Shown: positions 11,561 through 22,480 of the stretch, one piece after another | How positions within the stretch are numbered: the first letter of the stretch is position 1 | Layout: every line of letters starts with the position of its first letter | Origin: Erpobdella octoculata | Lineage: Eukaryota > Annelida > Clitellata > Hirudinida > Erpobdellidae | Direction of reading: 5' to 3' | NCBI GenBank assembly: GCA_963978895.1 | Contig: OZ022238.1 | Location: forward strand, 11,165,128 to 11,229,127 | Length of the DNA: 64,000 nucleotides | The notes under the pieces: generated by a model | The model's database searches: none | Told to the model about the DNA's origin: nothing | Seen by the model: only the letters and a program-made list of their open reading frames with translations | Position numbers and translations under genes: made by a program

Positions 11561-12565
11561 TTAGATTTCTTTCCTTGATGCTTCCTGGTCAGGTGGGTCT
11601 CGGTAAATCTCACCTTCCTCTTGGGGTTCATCTTCTAATATAGTCTCACTGTCCTCCACACTTTCTGATAGACAGTGTTTGTGCAGACAACAGGCTGCTA
11701 CAGTCATCAAGGATCCATAGCTTGGTTTTGAAACATCCAGATATTTCAATCTGAATTTACCTAAAAATATAAATAATTAAACTTGAGGGTCAAATCCAGC
11801 AAAACCCATTATATAAGTTAATAATATATGTTATAATACTATTTAACACAAATATATCGCAGCATATGACACAAGCACAAAAAAAATCTTTAATCAAAAT
11901 TACTCGCCTTTCAATAGCCCCAATGCCTGCTCTACTAAAACCCTTGTGGAACTTAACTTGATGTTGAACTTCCTCTGCTTCGCCGTGAGATGGCCGTTAT
12001 CTCGAAAAGGAGTCATTAGATAAGGTTTTAGTGGGTAGGCACTATCACCTAAAAGATGACAACCCCCAGGAATCAAATTATGATTTTCAGCAATTAGTCC
12101 TGCAATAGTACTTTTTTGCTAAACTCTGGCATCATTTGCTGGGTCTGGCCAGCCCGCAAAAACATCTATAAATCTCATCAAAGAATCAGCAATAACCTGT
12201 TTCAAACAATAATATGTAGACTTTATAAATATATTTAGACACATATTTAATCATTTTTTTACCTGCAACAAAATTGAATGGAAGCCTTTTCGATTGTAAT
12301 AGCTCCCTGCATCTTTTTCAGGGGTTTTTATTGGAATGTGGCTACCATCCACACATCCAAAAACATTAGGGAATCCATTCACTCTCAATGATCGACAATT
12401 TTTAATATTGGTGTCAGCCTCTTCACCTTAAAGATTATGGTAATATGCAAATTGAAAAATTGGTACTATCGATTTGAAATAGTAAATATAATATGAAAAG
12501 TAAATGGACCTTCTGGCCAATACACAAAGTCGTTCATTTTCACACTAAACCGATGGCACACATTT
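11561..12565 (-). pseudogene. Harbinger DDE transposase, inactivated
   Basis: Minus-strand exons: about 12565-12510 (tentative), 12426-12263, 12196-11909 and 11760-11561. The exon at 12426 has the first catalytic Asp in GFPNVFGCVDGSHIPIKTP and ends RKGFHSILLQ. The next begins VIADSLMRFIDVFAGWPDP and contains GDSAYPLKPYLMTPF and SSTRVLVEQALGLLKG. The last has KYLDVSK and an acidic tail. An in-frame TAG at 12121-12119 follows NDAR-V where family members have Phe or Trp, so the protein is cut short before the second half of the nuclease. The junction after LLK works only as a GC-AG intron (AAAG|GCGAGT at 11908), which restores LLKGKFRLKYL. The N-terminal exon is uncertain. Confidence 0.8.
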
Positions 12566-12584
12566 TTTACAGTTTAAGTTGGGT

Positions 12585-12599
12585 TCGTCGTCCGAAGAA

Positions 12600-12631
<32 letters not shown>

Positions 12632-12711
12632 AAACGGTTCGTCAAGTAGCGAAAAATCAAGAAATTTGTTACTGTTACTAGTGTTACTAGATTCTAGCTG
12701 TGGGATAAACG
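12585..12711 (+). other. acidic open stretch of unknown origin
   Basis: Follows an acceptor-like tttttacag at about 12575 and reads SSSEEDDDDDDDDDDENGSS and then a leucine run before TAA. Acidic, serine-rich starts occur in transposase N-termini, but nothing links this piece to either neighbour. It may be a microsatellite-derived open frame. Confidence 0.2.
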
Positions 12712-12819
12712 AAATTCAAAAAAAGATCCTATTTATTTAAGAACAGACAATTGGCTAGAACGATTAAACTAAGCGGTTTTTCATTGGTGGTCTGCTGGCT
12801 GGTGGTCTACTACATAGAA

Positions 12820-13880
12820 AATGGTCAAATCCAATGGACAGGGACTGCATGGTTTATAAAACTTGTTTCTAAGTTGTGAACTGTATTAAATGTAAAAACA
12901 TGCTCGAAAGGCAAAATAAAATGAAATTACCATATGGATCCTGTAACATCACCAGCTGATTGAAAATTAGATTTTTTAAAAGAGTTTGAAGATTTCCTGG
13001 CAAAATGCTAAAACCCAAAGCTTGTGTCGTGAAACATTTTTAGCTACAAAGTAAAAATGTTCTGCTAGTGCTGATTGTTGTAAATATTTGTTGAGCAGAA
13101 TGGATTTCAAATTTGTCTTGCTAGGCCATCTACAATCTGATCCCATTGAGTCAAGATTTGGAAGGCTTCGTCAGATGGCTGGGGGTAATTATTTTATTTC
13201 AGTCAGACATTTGTGGAAAGCAATGCTAAAATAAAAATGATGTCTTTGTTGAAGCATTCCAAGCTCTCCTTATCTGACATCGATGACTTCATTGATGATG
13301 TTAAAGAACCGTCGAGCACTTTAGGTGAAAAAGCAGCCAGCATTGCAAATTTGTTAACCAGTTTTAATCTGCCATGTGACAGTGAAGCTATTACTATCTA
13401 CTATGTTGCAGGAGCTGTTGCTCATTCTATAATTTATAAAAATAAATGTTCACATTGTAAGGAAATATTAGTCGATGATGAATTCTTCCATTTAGATGAG
13501 CTGCAGTTAGATAGACTTGACATATATTTGAATAAAGTTGACAGAGGAGGTCTTCTTAAACCTTTAGAGTATGCATTTACCACCTGTCTCAGTAATTGGA
13601 AAGTCTTTGATTCGCTAAACAAAGTCAGAATTGGGTTTAAAATCTTTCCTTACTTCAACAAATCAAAGAGATCTATTTATCAGAATTGTGGAAAGAATAA
13701 TGGTACATGTGTTACTGTTTACTGGTTGTGGAAAACTTTTGTAGCTCTAATCATAATATTAAAGAATTAATATCTTGTAAATATTTCAACGGCATGTTAA
13801 AGAACTATATTAAACAATTTAATGAAAAAGTGAATGTTAATACTTCAAAAAAAAGAAAATTAGATAAAGTCACTAAATAA
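12820..13880 (+). pseudogene. P-element-type transposase relic
   Basis: A degraded C-terminal half of a P-element superfamily transposase. In order: WTGTAWFIKLVSKL then a stop; TVLNVKTCSKGKIK; MDPVTSPAD then a stop; KLDFLKEFEDFLAK; LQSDPIESRFGRLRQMAGGN at about 13120-13185, which is the most diagnostic block; then the open frame 13213-13770 (SLLKHSKLSLSDIDDFIDD and a CSHCKEIL motif). After a frameshift near 13700 a further frame carries NYIKQFNEKVN and a basic SKKRKLDK tail to a stop at about 13880. At least two of the in-frame stops (12877-12879, 12961-12963) are TGA where Trp is expected. No termini found. Confidence 0.7.
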
Positions 13881-14048
13881 TTGAATTATTTAATAAATAC
13901 ATGTAAAATATTTGTATTTGTTGTTTATATTAATCATATAAAACAGAGTTTGGTAAGAGAAACGCCGTGCAAGCGATCGGCCGGCGTAGGCCCAAAGCGT
14001 ATCGGTTCGCGTTTAGGTTGTGGATCCAGGTGTTATATCTAGATATCC

Positions 14049-14498
14049 ATGGATAGACTAAGAGTCAGTTTAAAATCAAATAAAAGTTTGATGAAGGGAT
14101 TTAATGGATTTATGGAACGTGTTTTCGAAAAACCTTTTGAAGAGTTTTTTGAAAAAGATCTAAAAGATGTGAAGGAAGAAGAGAAAGCAGACAGTTCCGA
14201 TAAACCGTGCAAAGATGTTCAGGACGTGGCATGCAAAAAAAGCTGTGATGAACCGTACAGAAATGGCAACGATGAGCCAAAGAAAGACTCTCTTGATGAG
14301 CCAAAGAAAGACTCTGTTGATGAGCCAAAGAAGGACTGGAAGAAACTGCGTCAAACGGTCAAGAGACTTGACCATGTTGTTTGCGAATTGCGGTCAAACC
14401 CACGAGTAAAGATCAAGGTATTTTGGTGTTCGTGGCCGAGTCGCATTTTACAAAAGCGACTATGCTGTTCGGGACGAACAAAAGTAAGAAGGGGGTAA
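14049..14498 (+). CDS. lysine-rich open frame with DEPKKDS repeats, function unknown
   Basis: An ATG open frame of 149 codons with strongly charged composition. Residues about 75-97 hold three near-identical repeats (DEPKKDS, DEPKKDS, DEPKKDW), and a Cys/Lys/Asp segment precedes them (PCKDVQDVACKKSCDEP). A donor-like AAG|GTATTT at 14418 would end a 123-codon phase-0 exon, so the last 26 codons may be intronic. The 40 bp just before the ATG (gttgtggatccaggtgttat...) match one arm of the foldback repeat at 50660-50970, so this may be a transposon gene. No family is recognised. Confidence 0.3.
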   Translation: MDRLRVSLKSNKSLMKGFNGFMERVFEKPFEEFFEKDLKDVKEEEKADSSDKPCKDVQDVACKKSCDEPYRNGNDEPKKDSLDEPKKDSVDEPKKDWKKLRQTVKRLDHVVCELRSNPRVKIKVFWCSWPSRILQKRLCCSGRTKVRRG

Positions 14499-14499
14499 T

Positions 14500-15714
14500 C
14501 ATGTAAAATCACTGATTTTACGATCAGTTTCCCATTGATAAACGTTAAAGGATTCAGAACAACCATTATGGACATTATTATTAAGAGATCAAAAGGTATA
14601 AATAGCCTTAACAAAGCTTCATTTATTATTTTCCAATAAACTGCAAAACCATTCTATTGAGCCCGGTATACGATTTGGCGATATCGTAACGTAGTATTTT
14701 AAAAAGATTTTTTATATATTGTATTAAAACCTTATCCGACTACGTATAGCAAAGCCCCAGAACACAATTTTTTTTTTAAGTTTGCATGGCCAGCAATATT
14801 GCTAACTTTGTCAGAGGTCTTCAAAGGAAGACCCTCCTAGCTTTTCGGCCCTTGATAAGCAAACGCCCGGCCGCATATATACAAGGCCGGTACTGGTTCG
14901 AAACAGGCCACGCCCCTTCATGCATTTATTTGCATATAGAGCCTATCTGCCGTTCACAGGCCACGCCCCTTCATGCACATCATCTTTGCAGTTTGACCTA
15001 ATTTCCTACTTTTGTGATAATAGCAATAATGGCTGATCAAGAAAACAAGTTTTCTTTAGACCAATTTAAAGATAATAAACACAAGGGTGACATGGCGTTT
15101 TGGGGGGATATCTTCATCAAATACATATATTCGAATGAATGTTTTTTATTAAAGCGAGTTAATCAGTTTTTTTAATTTGTTTGGCTTATTATTTTTAAAA
15201 AATTGTTTGTTCTGTCCAAAGTCAATTTGTACTAGAACTTTTAGTCACTTGTTTGTGTAATGGCAATACTTATAATTTAGTCTTTTAATTTTTTTAAGTA
15301 ACTAAGTTTTATTATTCTTTTGTAGAGTACTGAAGTGTATTATTCATTGTCATCATTCGGATATTATTTTTTATTGTATCGTCATTACTGTAGAATGAAC
15401 GACTCAACTATTACTATGCTTTTGACTTCAAATTTTGCATATAAACATGCTCTTGAAGACTTTAATACACGAATCAATTAAATGATTGGCTATATAATAT
15501 GTTGCCGCTATAATATAAGGTGCCTAAGAAATTGCAAGTATGTTAAAGAACCTAAAAACAAATACTGAAATGTTATGCATATTTGATCTGTAATTATAAA
15601 ACTTACAAAATTAGAAATAAATATAAAAAATTAGAAGTTAAAAAATTATGTATTCACTACTAAATTGAATCTTAAGAGCTTTGTTTTTAAAAAAATGTTT
15701 TTTTACTACATATA
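14500..15714. other. no gene recognised; short direct repeat
   Basis: ggccacgccccttcatgca occurs twice, near 14908 and 14962. A 47-codon open frame starts at 15029 (MADQENKFSLDQFKDNKHKG) but has no other support. The rest is AT-rich. Confidence 0.4.
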
Positions 15715-16140
15715 CTTATTTTTAAATGCTTTTATTTAACTTCACTCGTCTCTCTGTTTGTTTGTTTGTCTGTGGTGATCAAATCTTAGAAACAAAAATT
15801 CACTCACTTTTCAACCACCTAGAGCTCTAAAACTCTCAGTAAAGCTTTATTCTGGATGACAATACATGAATTTAATGTTTTCGACATGAATTAGGCTTTA
15901 AATCAATTAAAATTAATCAAATCAAATTAATTCCTGCTATCTAGCGACTGTAATAAGTTGTTTATGTATAAGTCGCCAGAGGTCCAAAATAATTAAACAG
16001 TACGGATGTTTATTTATAAGTCGCCAGAGGTCCAAAATAATTAACAAGATTGAGCGTAATGGTTGTTTGAGATTCAAAAATTTTAGTTGGTTGACTCAGA
16101 TAAAGAGGCAAATAAAAGCCTTTAAAAAATTTTATTTTTT
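15715..16140 (+). repeat. dispersed repeat, family B
   Basis: Matches 33605-33880 in inverted orientation: shared landmarks are the (gttt)n-gtctgtggtgatcaaatctt region, aaagctttattctgga and ttgactcagataaagaggca. This copy is longer because it includes a two-fold tandem repeat of about 50 bp (tataagtcgccagaggtcc near 15967 and 16017). Confidence 0.65.
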
Positions 16141-16214
16141 ATTTTTACTTGTTAAATAAACAAGAACAGCAACATGCCCTAAATCTAGGTCACCAGCATA
16201 CATTAACTACGTTG

Positions 16215-16440
16215 CATTCAGGCAGGGCCGGATTAAGGTCTCGGGGGACCCTGTGCCAAATGCCAATGGGGGCCCCTTCAGGTGCACGAATCGTGGTTAG
16301 AGGGGTTCAGGAGTTTTTTATTTGTCTGTACCCCTCTCCTTGAGGTTGGGGCCAATTGTAAAGAGGGGCCCAACGCACAAACCCCCAACCTTTTTCGTTA
16401 AGAGGTTCGGGGCGAATGTCCGAAAGCTGACAATTTATAC
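16215..16440 (+). repeat. edge of a GC-rich transposon, CAGGGCCGGATTAAGG
   Basis: Starts gcagggccggattaaggtct and continues gggggccccttca. CAGGG starts of this type are common at hAT MITE ends. No matching right end is visible nearby; a related piece with gggcccctccaccttaat occurs at 45695-45770. Confidence 0.4.
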
Positions 16441-17035
16441 AGCGCTGCACACAAATTTTATGAGAGTTCTGAAACTGAGAGCAAATAAATAGGCATTAGA
16501 AATTTCTAGTAATTCCCAGCCTTTCATTTGTTAAAATTACACTCAATGTACTGTTTACTCCTATATTTCACTGTTTAAGACAACTTACACGAGTATAAAT
16601 TACAGTAGTAACACTAATGGCAAGGCAATAAACTAACTGACATTGGCCAATGAGTGAGATTCTGAGAGCAGACTCAACAGAGAGCAAATTGCAGTAATGC
16701 CATTTTAAGTATCCAAAAAATCAAGTCATAACAACAGATGAGATAAGCTACACTTTTATTTAACTGGTATAATTTTTATCTACTCTAGCCTGATACATTT
16801 AGTAACTGAAGTTACTTATTAGTCAAAACAAGTTGAAGTTATACAGGACGGACATAAATCATAAATGGCAAGGATAAGCAAGCTAAAAGCGTTTCCGACT
16901 TTTATCAGCTGCAAATTGTTCGACAATGTCCATGAATGATACATTTTTCAAAGCATCACTTTCCATAAGATGGACTTAAAAGCTGTCTCAACTCTCAAGT
17001 GTATCCATGGAGTGTGTCAAGCAGTTAGCTTCATG
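16441..17035. other. no gene recognised
   Basis: AT-rich, with no coding, repeat boundary or regulatory element that I can support. Confidence 0.4.
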
Positions 17036-17039
17036 TCGG

Positions 17040-17505
17040 GTTGCCCCGTTTTGGTTGTCATCTCCGTTCCCGCTTGCTTTCCCGTTCCCGCTTGCTTTCC
17101 CGATCCCGCTGCCTCTCCCGTTCCCGCTTGGTCTCCCGTTCCCGCGTACTCTCCTGTTCCCGCTGCCTCTCCCGTTCCCGCGTACTCTCCCGTTTCCGTT
17201 TGGTTTCCCGTTTTTGCTTGTTTTCCCGTTTCCGCTTGCTCTCCCGATCCCGTTTGCTCTCACGCTTCCGCTTGCTTTCCCGCGCCAGGGGTTTTTAGAG
17301 ATTTTTTTTATCGTTTTTTTGCTCCTCTTTCCCTCCCCGCCTTAGTTCACGCTACCGGTCGTTTTCCCGCTCCCGCTCACGGTCACTTTCCCGCTCCCGG
17401 TCGTTTTCCCTCTCCCGGTCGCTTTCCCGCTCCCGGTTGCTTTCCCGCTCCCAGTCGCTTACCCGTTTCCGGCGCTTTCCCGCTACCGGTCGCTTTTTAG
17501 AGGGA
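17040..17505. repeat. TCCCG-type minisatellite array of a Helentron-like element
   Basis: Imperfect tandem repeats of about 12-18 bp (cgttcccgcttgctttcc, ctcccggtcgctttcc). Open frames rich in Phe-Pro or Ser-Arg across it come from the repeat and are not genes. At 17283-17312 the array is interrupted by ggggtttttagag...ttatcg, the same junction sequence found just inside the element ends at 28031 and 49273. Confidence 0.75.
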
Positions 17506-17764
17506 AATGCATATATTAAAATATTTTCAAAAATAAGCAGAACATAATTAACAATTGAATCAAAAAACAAAGTTTTTTAAGAACACACTTTTATATAATC
17601 AATTGTGCCGCGTCTTTTTTTCTGCAAAACTGTTGGGGGAAAAATTAACATAAAAGTCACGTGCTTAAAAATGAATATTAATTAGGTCACGTGATAGTCG
17701 CTTTGATCAAGTTCAAAACAATTGTTTTACATATTTACGGTAAATCAAAATTTGAGTCTCATTT

Positions 17765-19955
17765 TTGAAAATGACGGCGTTTGTGAAAATTTGCAATTTC
17801 TGCAAGGCGAAAAGTATTACCGACATGGAGAGCCATGTAAACCTATTAAAAGTGAAACCCGCAAAAATTTATCTTACACTTCTTACAGTCTTACAAGTAT
17901 ACATTTTTAATTTCATACAAATATTCATTTCTAAATTTGTATTCCTAGGATCTGATTCTAACAGAATATATAAGTACTGTATTTGTGATCTGACAGTGCA
18001 TAAATTGCCTTAAATGGAAGTTTATCTGGTAGCATACGTGTTATTTGCTCTACAAAACAGGAGGTAACCGAGTGGCTGAGAGTGTTTAAGAATAGAAGCT
18101 ATCAAAAATTACATTTCGTGTCCTCATGTCCAAAAAGTTAACTGGAGATAAAATGATTTACTATGTTCGTGCAAAAAATTTAAATAAAAAAAAATTTAAA
18201 TAAAAAAATTTAAATAAAAAAAAATTTAAATAAAAAAAAATTTAAATAAAAAAAATTTAAATGAAAAAAAATTTAAATAAAAAATAATTAAATATATTTA
18301 TATTTATTTGCTTTTAGCACCAATTCAAATGCATGCATAATGTAAGGAGTACTGATGGAGCCTCAAGTAAGGATTCTCAATTTCCAGCAAAAATGAAGAT
18401 AACTCTTCAAAAAACTCTATTTAATGTCCACAAGCCTGGAGGATATTCCTACCAAAGACAATCTAGGTACTTTTTTCTTGTGTGGTTATCTACTCAAAGC
18501 AAAGCTTCTTGAGTTGATTTCAATTTTAGTCATAGGATAAAACTAGATTTTATAATAGGTTGCTTTATTATTTTACTTTTTATCTTTGAAATTTCCAAAA
18601 GTGTTTTTTTTGTGAACTTTCAGATCAACAGATGTTCACATCCCAGACTCCCAGAGTATCCAATGTGTGTTCATTTTTCTTTTACACTTAATCATCCAAT
18701 AAATGCTGCAGATGTGCTGAAGCACAGAGATGTTGGAAATCATGCTAAATTGCTAATATCTGAGCTTTTAAGTAAAGGCCACTCTCCATCGTCAGCTCTG
18801 GAAATGCTAAAATACGATCTGCAGATTAATTATCCAACAGACTATACTTTAAGCTGGCTGGTGACTGATACCATTGCCCAAATCTCCAGTGGTTCTGCAG
18901 GTTAATAATATCTGATATAATTATTTGTGTTAAGCATGTATTTTCTGACAGCATTTACAATAAAAAAAATAAAAATTTAAATTATATACTACAAAATATT
19001 TCAAAAAGAATATGGGCCACCAAACAAAGATGTGGATATTGAACAATTAGCCAAGCAGATTGATTGCTATAATAGTAATTTAGCTACTGAAATGAACGAA
19101 CAATTTGCAAAATTTTCAAAAGTAGATAACGGTGCTATTTGTACACCATTATTGAAAAGAGTCCATAAGCACATCAGCAAAGTGGTGAAGTAGTATTTAT
19201 CGACTCCAGTGGAAACATGGATCGTTACAATTAATGTTTTTATTACTGACACACTCTGTCATAGGAAGTGTGCCCCTTGGAAAAATCTTTGCGCCAAATG
19301 AACAGACAAAAACTCTGATTGAGGCATTGCCACTATATAACTCCCTCCTTGATTCTTCCTGCTTCTATAGGCGTGGATTGAATGGTCCTCAAGTCTTCAT
19401 GATTAACACTTTTCTAATGTTAGAAAGAAAAACCAGATAATGAAATGTTTGAGAGAAAAATACAAGAAGCCACAGTCCCTAAAGCAAAAGTTTCTGAAAC
19501 GAGTGAGAAGAAACATGATAGAGAAAAGATTATAAAAGATAAGTTACAGGAGTCTTTCAACAAAATGTTTGACACGTGCTCTTCAAATGAAGAATATATG
19601 CTGTCAGCAGTGAAACATTTTTCAAGTCAGGTCAGCAAAATTTCCAATCCATCACAACTGCAATCAGCCATGTTTTCATTTGGAAAATATAATGGTGCAG
19701 GTGCACGTTTACTGAGCTCTAAACGAATTGGTGTTCAGTACTGTTCAGCCTACTGCCGTGGCACGTCGAAAAATAAGCTTAGGTGGAAGACGAAAATTAC
19801 ATGTTGGCCGTCCACCATTATCATTGCAACAAGAGCAGGGACGTGATATAAAGGGAAATCAAAGACACAAAATGCCAAAACGGAAAGCTCCCCACAGTCT
19901 TTCAGCTGTTGTTGGTTTAAATATGACATTAGGAAAAAATTATTCATCAAAATAA
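17765..19955 (+). pseudogene. Mutator-like transposase relic (second type)
   Basis: A plus-strand gene relic in pieces. 18318-18465 holds FKCMHNVRSTDGASSKDS and LQKTLFNVHKPGGY. 18612-18905 holds NHPINAADVLKHRDVG and SKGHSPSSALEMLKYDLQ. 19000-19195 has an ISKVVK end. 19195-19440 holds FIDSSGNMDRYN, then after a frameshift LLTHSVIGSVPLGKIFAPNE and GPQVFM, the core of this MULE group. 19445-19955 holds the C-terminal IGVQPTAVARR-type segment and a PHSLSAVVGLNM tail. The part expected between FM and the C-terminal region is missing at about 19430-19445, and there are at least two frameshifts. The conserved order is what identifies it; it is a different MULE lineage from 4577-5960. Confidence 0.7.
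18177..18300. repeat. low-complexity tttaaataaaaaaa tandem run
   Basis: About eight imperfect copies of a 14-17 bp unit (aatttaaataaaaaaa) inside the MULE relic, probably grown by slippage. Confidence 0.7.
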
Positions 19956-20221
19956 TTTTTAATTTTTGAAATGAGGACCCGTACATTTTTTAGTTTTTTT
20001 TGCTTAGTAAAAAATTAATGAATATATTCTGAAAATTTTTGTTGGTTTAATCTCAAATTAAAATAAAATAATAAAAATTTTAAATGAAGAACTTTACAGC
20101 TCACAAACACAAATGGGATCAGTTGTGCTATTCAAATGATAAATTATAAAACAAAATCATTTGGTTAATCATTAAAATTTAATTTTCTGAAGTGAAGAAA
20201 TTTAATACCCACAAATATAAT

Positions 20222-20790
20222 TATGAGCGACGGAAGCGGGAAAGCAAGCGGGGAAGGAAACGGGAGCAAAAGAGAAAAACGATAACAAAACCTTTAAAAA
20301 TCCGATTTTTAAGATTTTTCTATAGTTTTTCTCTCTTGCTCCCATTTCCCTCACCGCTTGCTCTCTCACTCCAGGCTGCTTTCCCGTTCCCGGTCGCTTT
20401 CCCGCTCCCGGTCACTTTCCCGCTCCCGGTAGCTTTTCCGAACCCGTCGCTTTTTAGCTCCCGGACGATTTTTCGCTCTCGGTCGCTTTCCCGTCCCGGT
20501 CGCTTTCCCGCTCTCGGTCGCTTTTACGTTTTCCCGCTCCAGCTTGCTCTCTTTTTTCTGGTCACTTTTCCTGCTGGCTCTTTTCGCTCACAGTCATTTT
20601 TTTGCTCCCGCTTATTCTCCAGTTCCCGTTTCCGCTCGCTCTCTAGCTTTGCTCATTTTGTGACCAATTTTAATTTTTTTTCACAATAACCTTCTTCTCA
20701 AGATTGTGTGAAACTTTCATTACGATCGGATATTGGTGTTGCAATGAATAAAGTACATACCCACACACACACTGACAAGAAGCTGAAACT
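20222..20790 (-). mobile_element. Helentron-like relic with minisatellite arrays
   Basis: 20230-20290 is a short G-rich array (gggaaagcaagcggggaagg), 20325-20650 is the C-rich counterpart, and a palindromic junction around 20300-20320 lies between them. The right flank (ctcattttgtgacc, then cattacgatcggatattggt and an aataaagtacatac tail) matches the flank at 28735-28870. The hairpin terminus itself is missing here. Open frames in it are repeat-derived. Confidence 0.6.
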
Positions 20791-20837
20791 TTCAGCATAG
20801 CTTTATATTGGATGACAATACATAATTCAATTTAAAT

Positions 20838-21128
20838 CAAGTAAAGGAAAAACGAGTTTTTCAACACAAACTTTGATTTCAAATACACTCGATTAAGAAA
20901 TACAAAAGATGTTCAAATTAAGTTTTTTTTAATTGAATCATGTATTGTCATCCAATATAGAGCTATGCTTAAAGTTTCAGCTTCCTAACTAGTCAAAAAG
21001 TTGGTTAAATTTTACTTGCAAGATTTGCGTACAGAGAAAGCCACACACACAAACAAACAGAGATTGTAACCTAAATAAAAGTTTGTAAAAAAGCTTGTGT
21101 TGAAAAACTCGTTTTTTCCTTTACTTTT
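20838..21128. mobile_element. foldback MITE, AAGTAAAGGAAAAACGAG termini
   Basis: Inverted ends: caagtaaaggaaaaacgagt on the left and, read inward from the right, aagtaaaggaaaaaacgagt, each followed by ttttcaacacaa. The interior is family A sequence (tgtattgtcatccaatatag and the cacacacaaacaaacagag run). Length about 290 bp, no coding. A second copy lies at 26065-26415. Confidence 0.75.
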
Positions 21129-21429
21129 TTTAATCCAAGCCTATTAAAACAAAAGTTAATTTCTCAAATTATTTGGTAAGCTGATGAATCAATTAAATCT
21201 CCTTTTTTGGGTGATAAAGTAATTTCCAGAGAACGGCATCCATTTGCAGTCATGATTAAAAGTTTAATATTTATTCATGTCATACTTAATCTAAATGTTT
21301 TTTCTCATGCTTACCGACAACCAATGATTATTATACAACTTTTTAATTACTTCTAACGACCAAAGGCGCCACTACTAGTTTGCTTGTTTGTTCTGTTGCA
21401 ATTAGTGACTGGTCTTGCATTATGAGAAA

Positions 21430-21600
21430 TAACAATGATGCAGAGTAAAGGAGAGGTGATCATCAATAAAAGACATAAAGAGAGGGAGAGTGAGAGAGAG
21501 AATGAAAGAGTGAAAAAGAAAGGGAGAGTGAGAGAGAAAGAGAGAATGAAAGAGAGAGAAAGAGAGAAAGAAAAAGAGAGAAAAAGAGAGAGAGAAACGA
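21430..21600. repeat. GA-rich tract
   Basis: Imperfect (GA)n/(AGAA)n purine tract. Arg/Glu-rich or Ser/Leu-rich open frames across it are artefacts of the repeat. Confidence 0.85.
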
Positions 21601-22480
21601 CAGTTTTGTGTCGGAATTGGATACTAGTCACACAAGCTTGCTAACTAAGTTATTGCATTCTTATCTGTCGACAGTACAAATTAATTTAAAATCAAATTCA
21701 GGAAATAAGAAACCTGGATTGTTTGATGAATTTTCTGAGTTTGATATTCTTTTATAGAAGTTGTCTCCTCTGCATTATATTGGCTGTTGAAAATCCAAAC
21801 ATTTGTTTCTGTAATGAAGATACCTTAATATATACCAATAAAATGAAAAATGATCTGAAAACAGTAACAACTACAACATTGTCCGTTTATAGAGTTTGTT
21901 ATCATTTCTGGGTGGCATCGAAATAGTTAAGTATAATTAATTGAAAATATTAAAATTATAGATGTTTGATGTGTTTAAAATTACAGAAGTTTTAAATCTG
22001 TTTCATATTAGTTTAAGTTTTTTTCTCGATTTTCTAAATTCTTGCAAAATAAATTAAAGTTTAGTTAATATTCATTTTCCTGCTTTCCTGTAAGAGAAGA
22101 ATTTGAACCGGTTTCTCATCATTCGCCGGTTCAAATTTTTCTTTTTCAGCTACTAAGAAGTTAATGGTTTTTGAATCAGATTTGTTTGTCGTAGTAGAAA
22201 ATTATCAAAGCTGTCATTATTATAATTATCATTATAATTATCATTATTATTATTATTATTATAAATTATAATTCATAACCACTATCACCACTATTGCAAG
22301 CAACATTGCCAGAAGCAGTCACGGAACTTTTGAGCAAAAATAATTTATTACAATTCTAAATCAACCCGGAAATTACTGTATATTAAAATAAGACTAATTA
22401 CATTTTCAAACTTCTGACCTTGATGTACTGAGGTTTCCTAAAGCAGGTAACGCCGCCATGCCACCTTCTTTCCAGCTACC
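21601..22480. other. no gene; one perfect hairpin
   Basis: AT-rich. At about 22101-22136 is an inverted repeat, atttgaaccgg ... ccggttcaaat, with a loop of about 14 bases. 22215-22275 is an att-rich microsatellite. Confidence 0.45.

Larger units (their letters stand above)
9912..12565. mobile_element. PIF/Harbinger DNA transposon, right end not found
   Basis: Carries the two convergent genes diagnostic of PIF/Harbinger: a Myb/SANT-like DNA-binding protein on the plus strand and a DDE nuclease on the minus strand. The left terminal part (about 9912-10030) contains repeats of gcgttgtaacaattaacc, shared with the short element at 31985-32590. The left limit is approximate, and I could not find a matching right terminus, so the right edge given is that of the last recognisable transposase exon. 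Confidence 0.8.

Noticed and set aside
14860..14930. Possible tRNA B box (ggttcgaaa)
   Set aside because: No matching A box or cloverleaf arms could be drawn; no tRNA or rRNA gene was found anywhere in the window.
16970..17570. Phe-Pro-rich and Arg-Ser-rich open frames resembling structural proteins
   Set aside because: Open on both strands only because of the TCCCG minisatellite; the same array is found in Helentron-like elements at three other loci.
21353..21644. Ser-Leu / Arg-Glu open frames, also at 24271-24477 and 63027-63212
   Set aside because: GA/CT microsatellites read in either strand.
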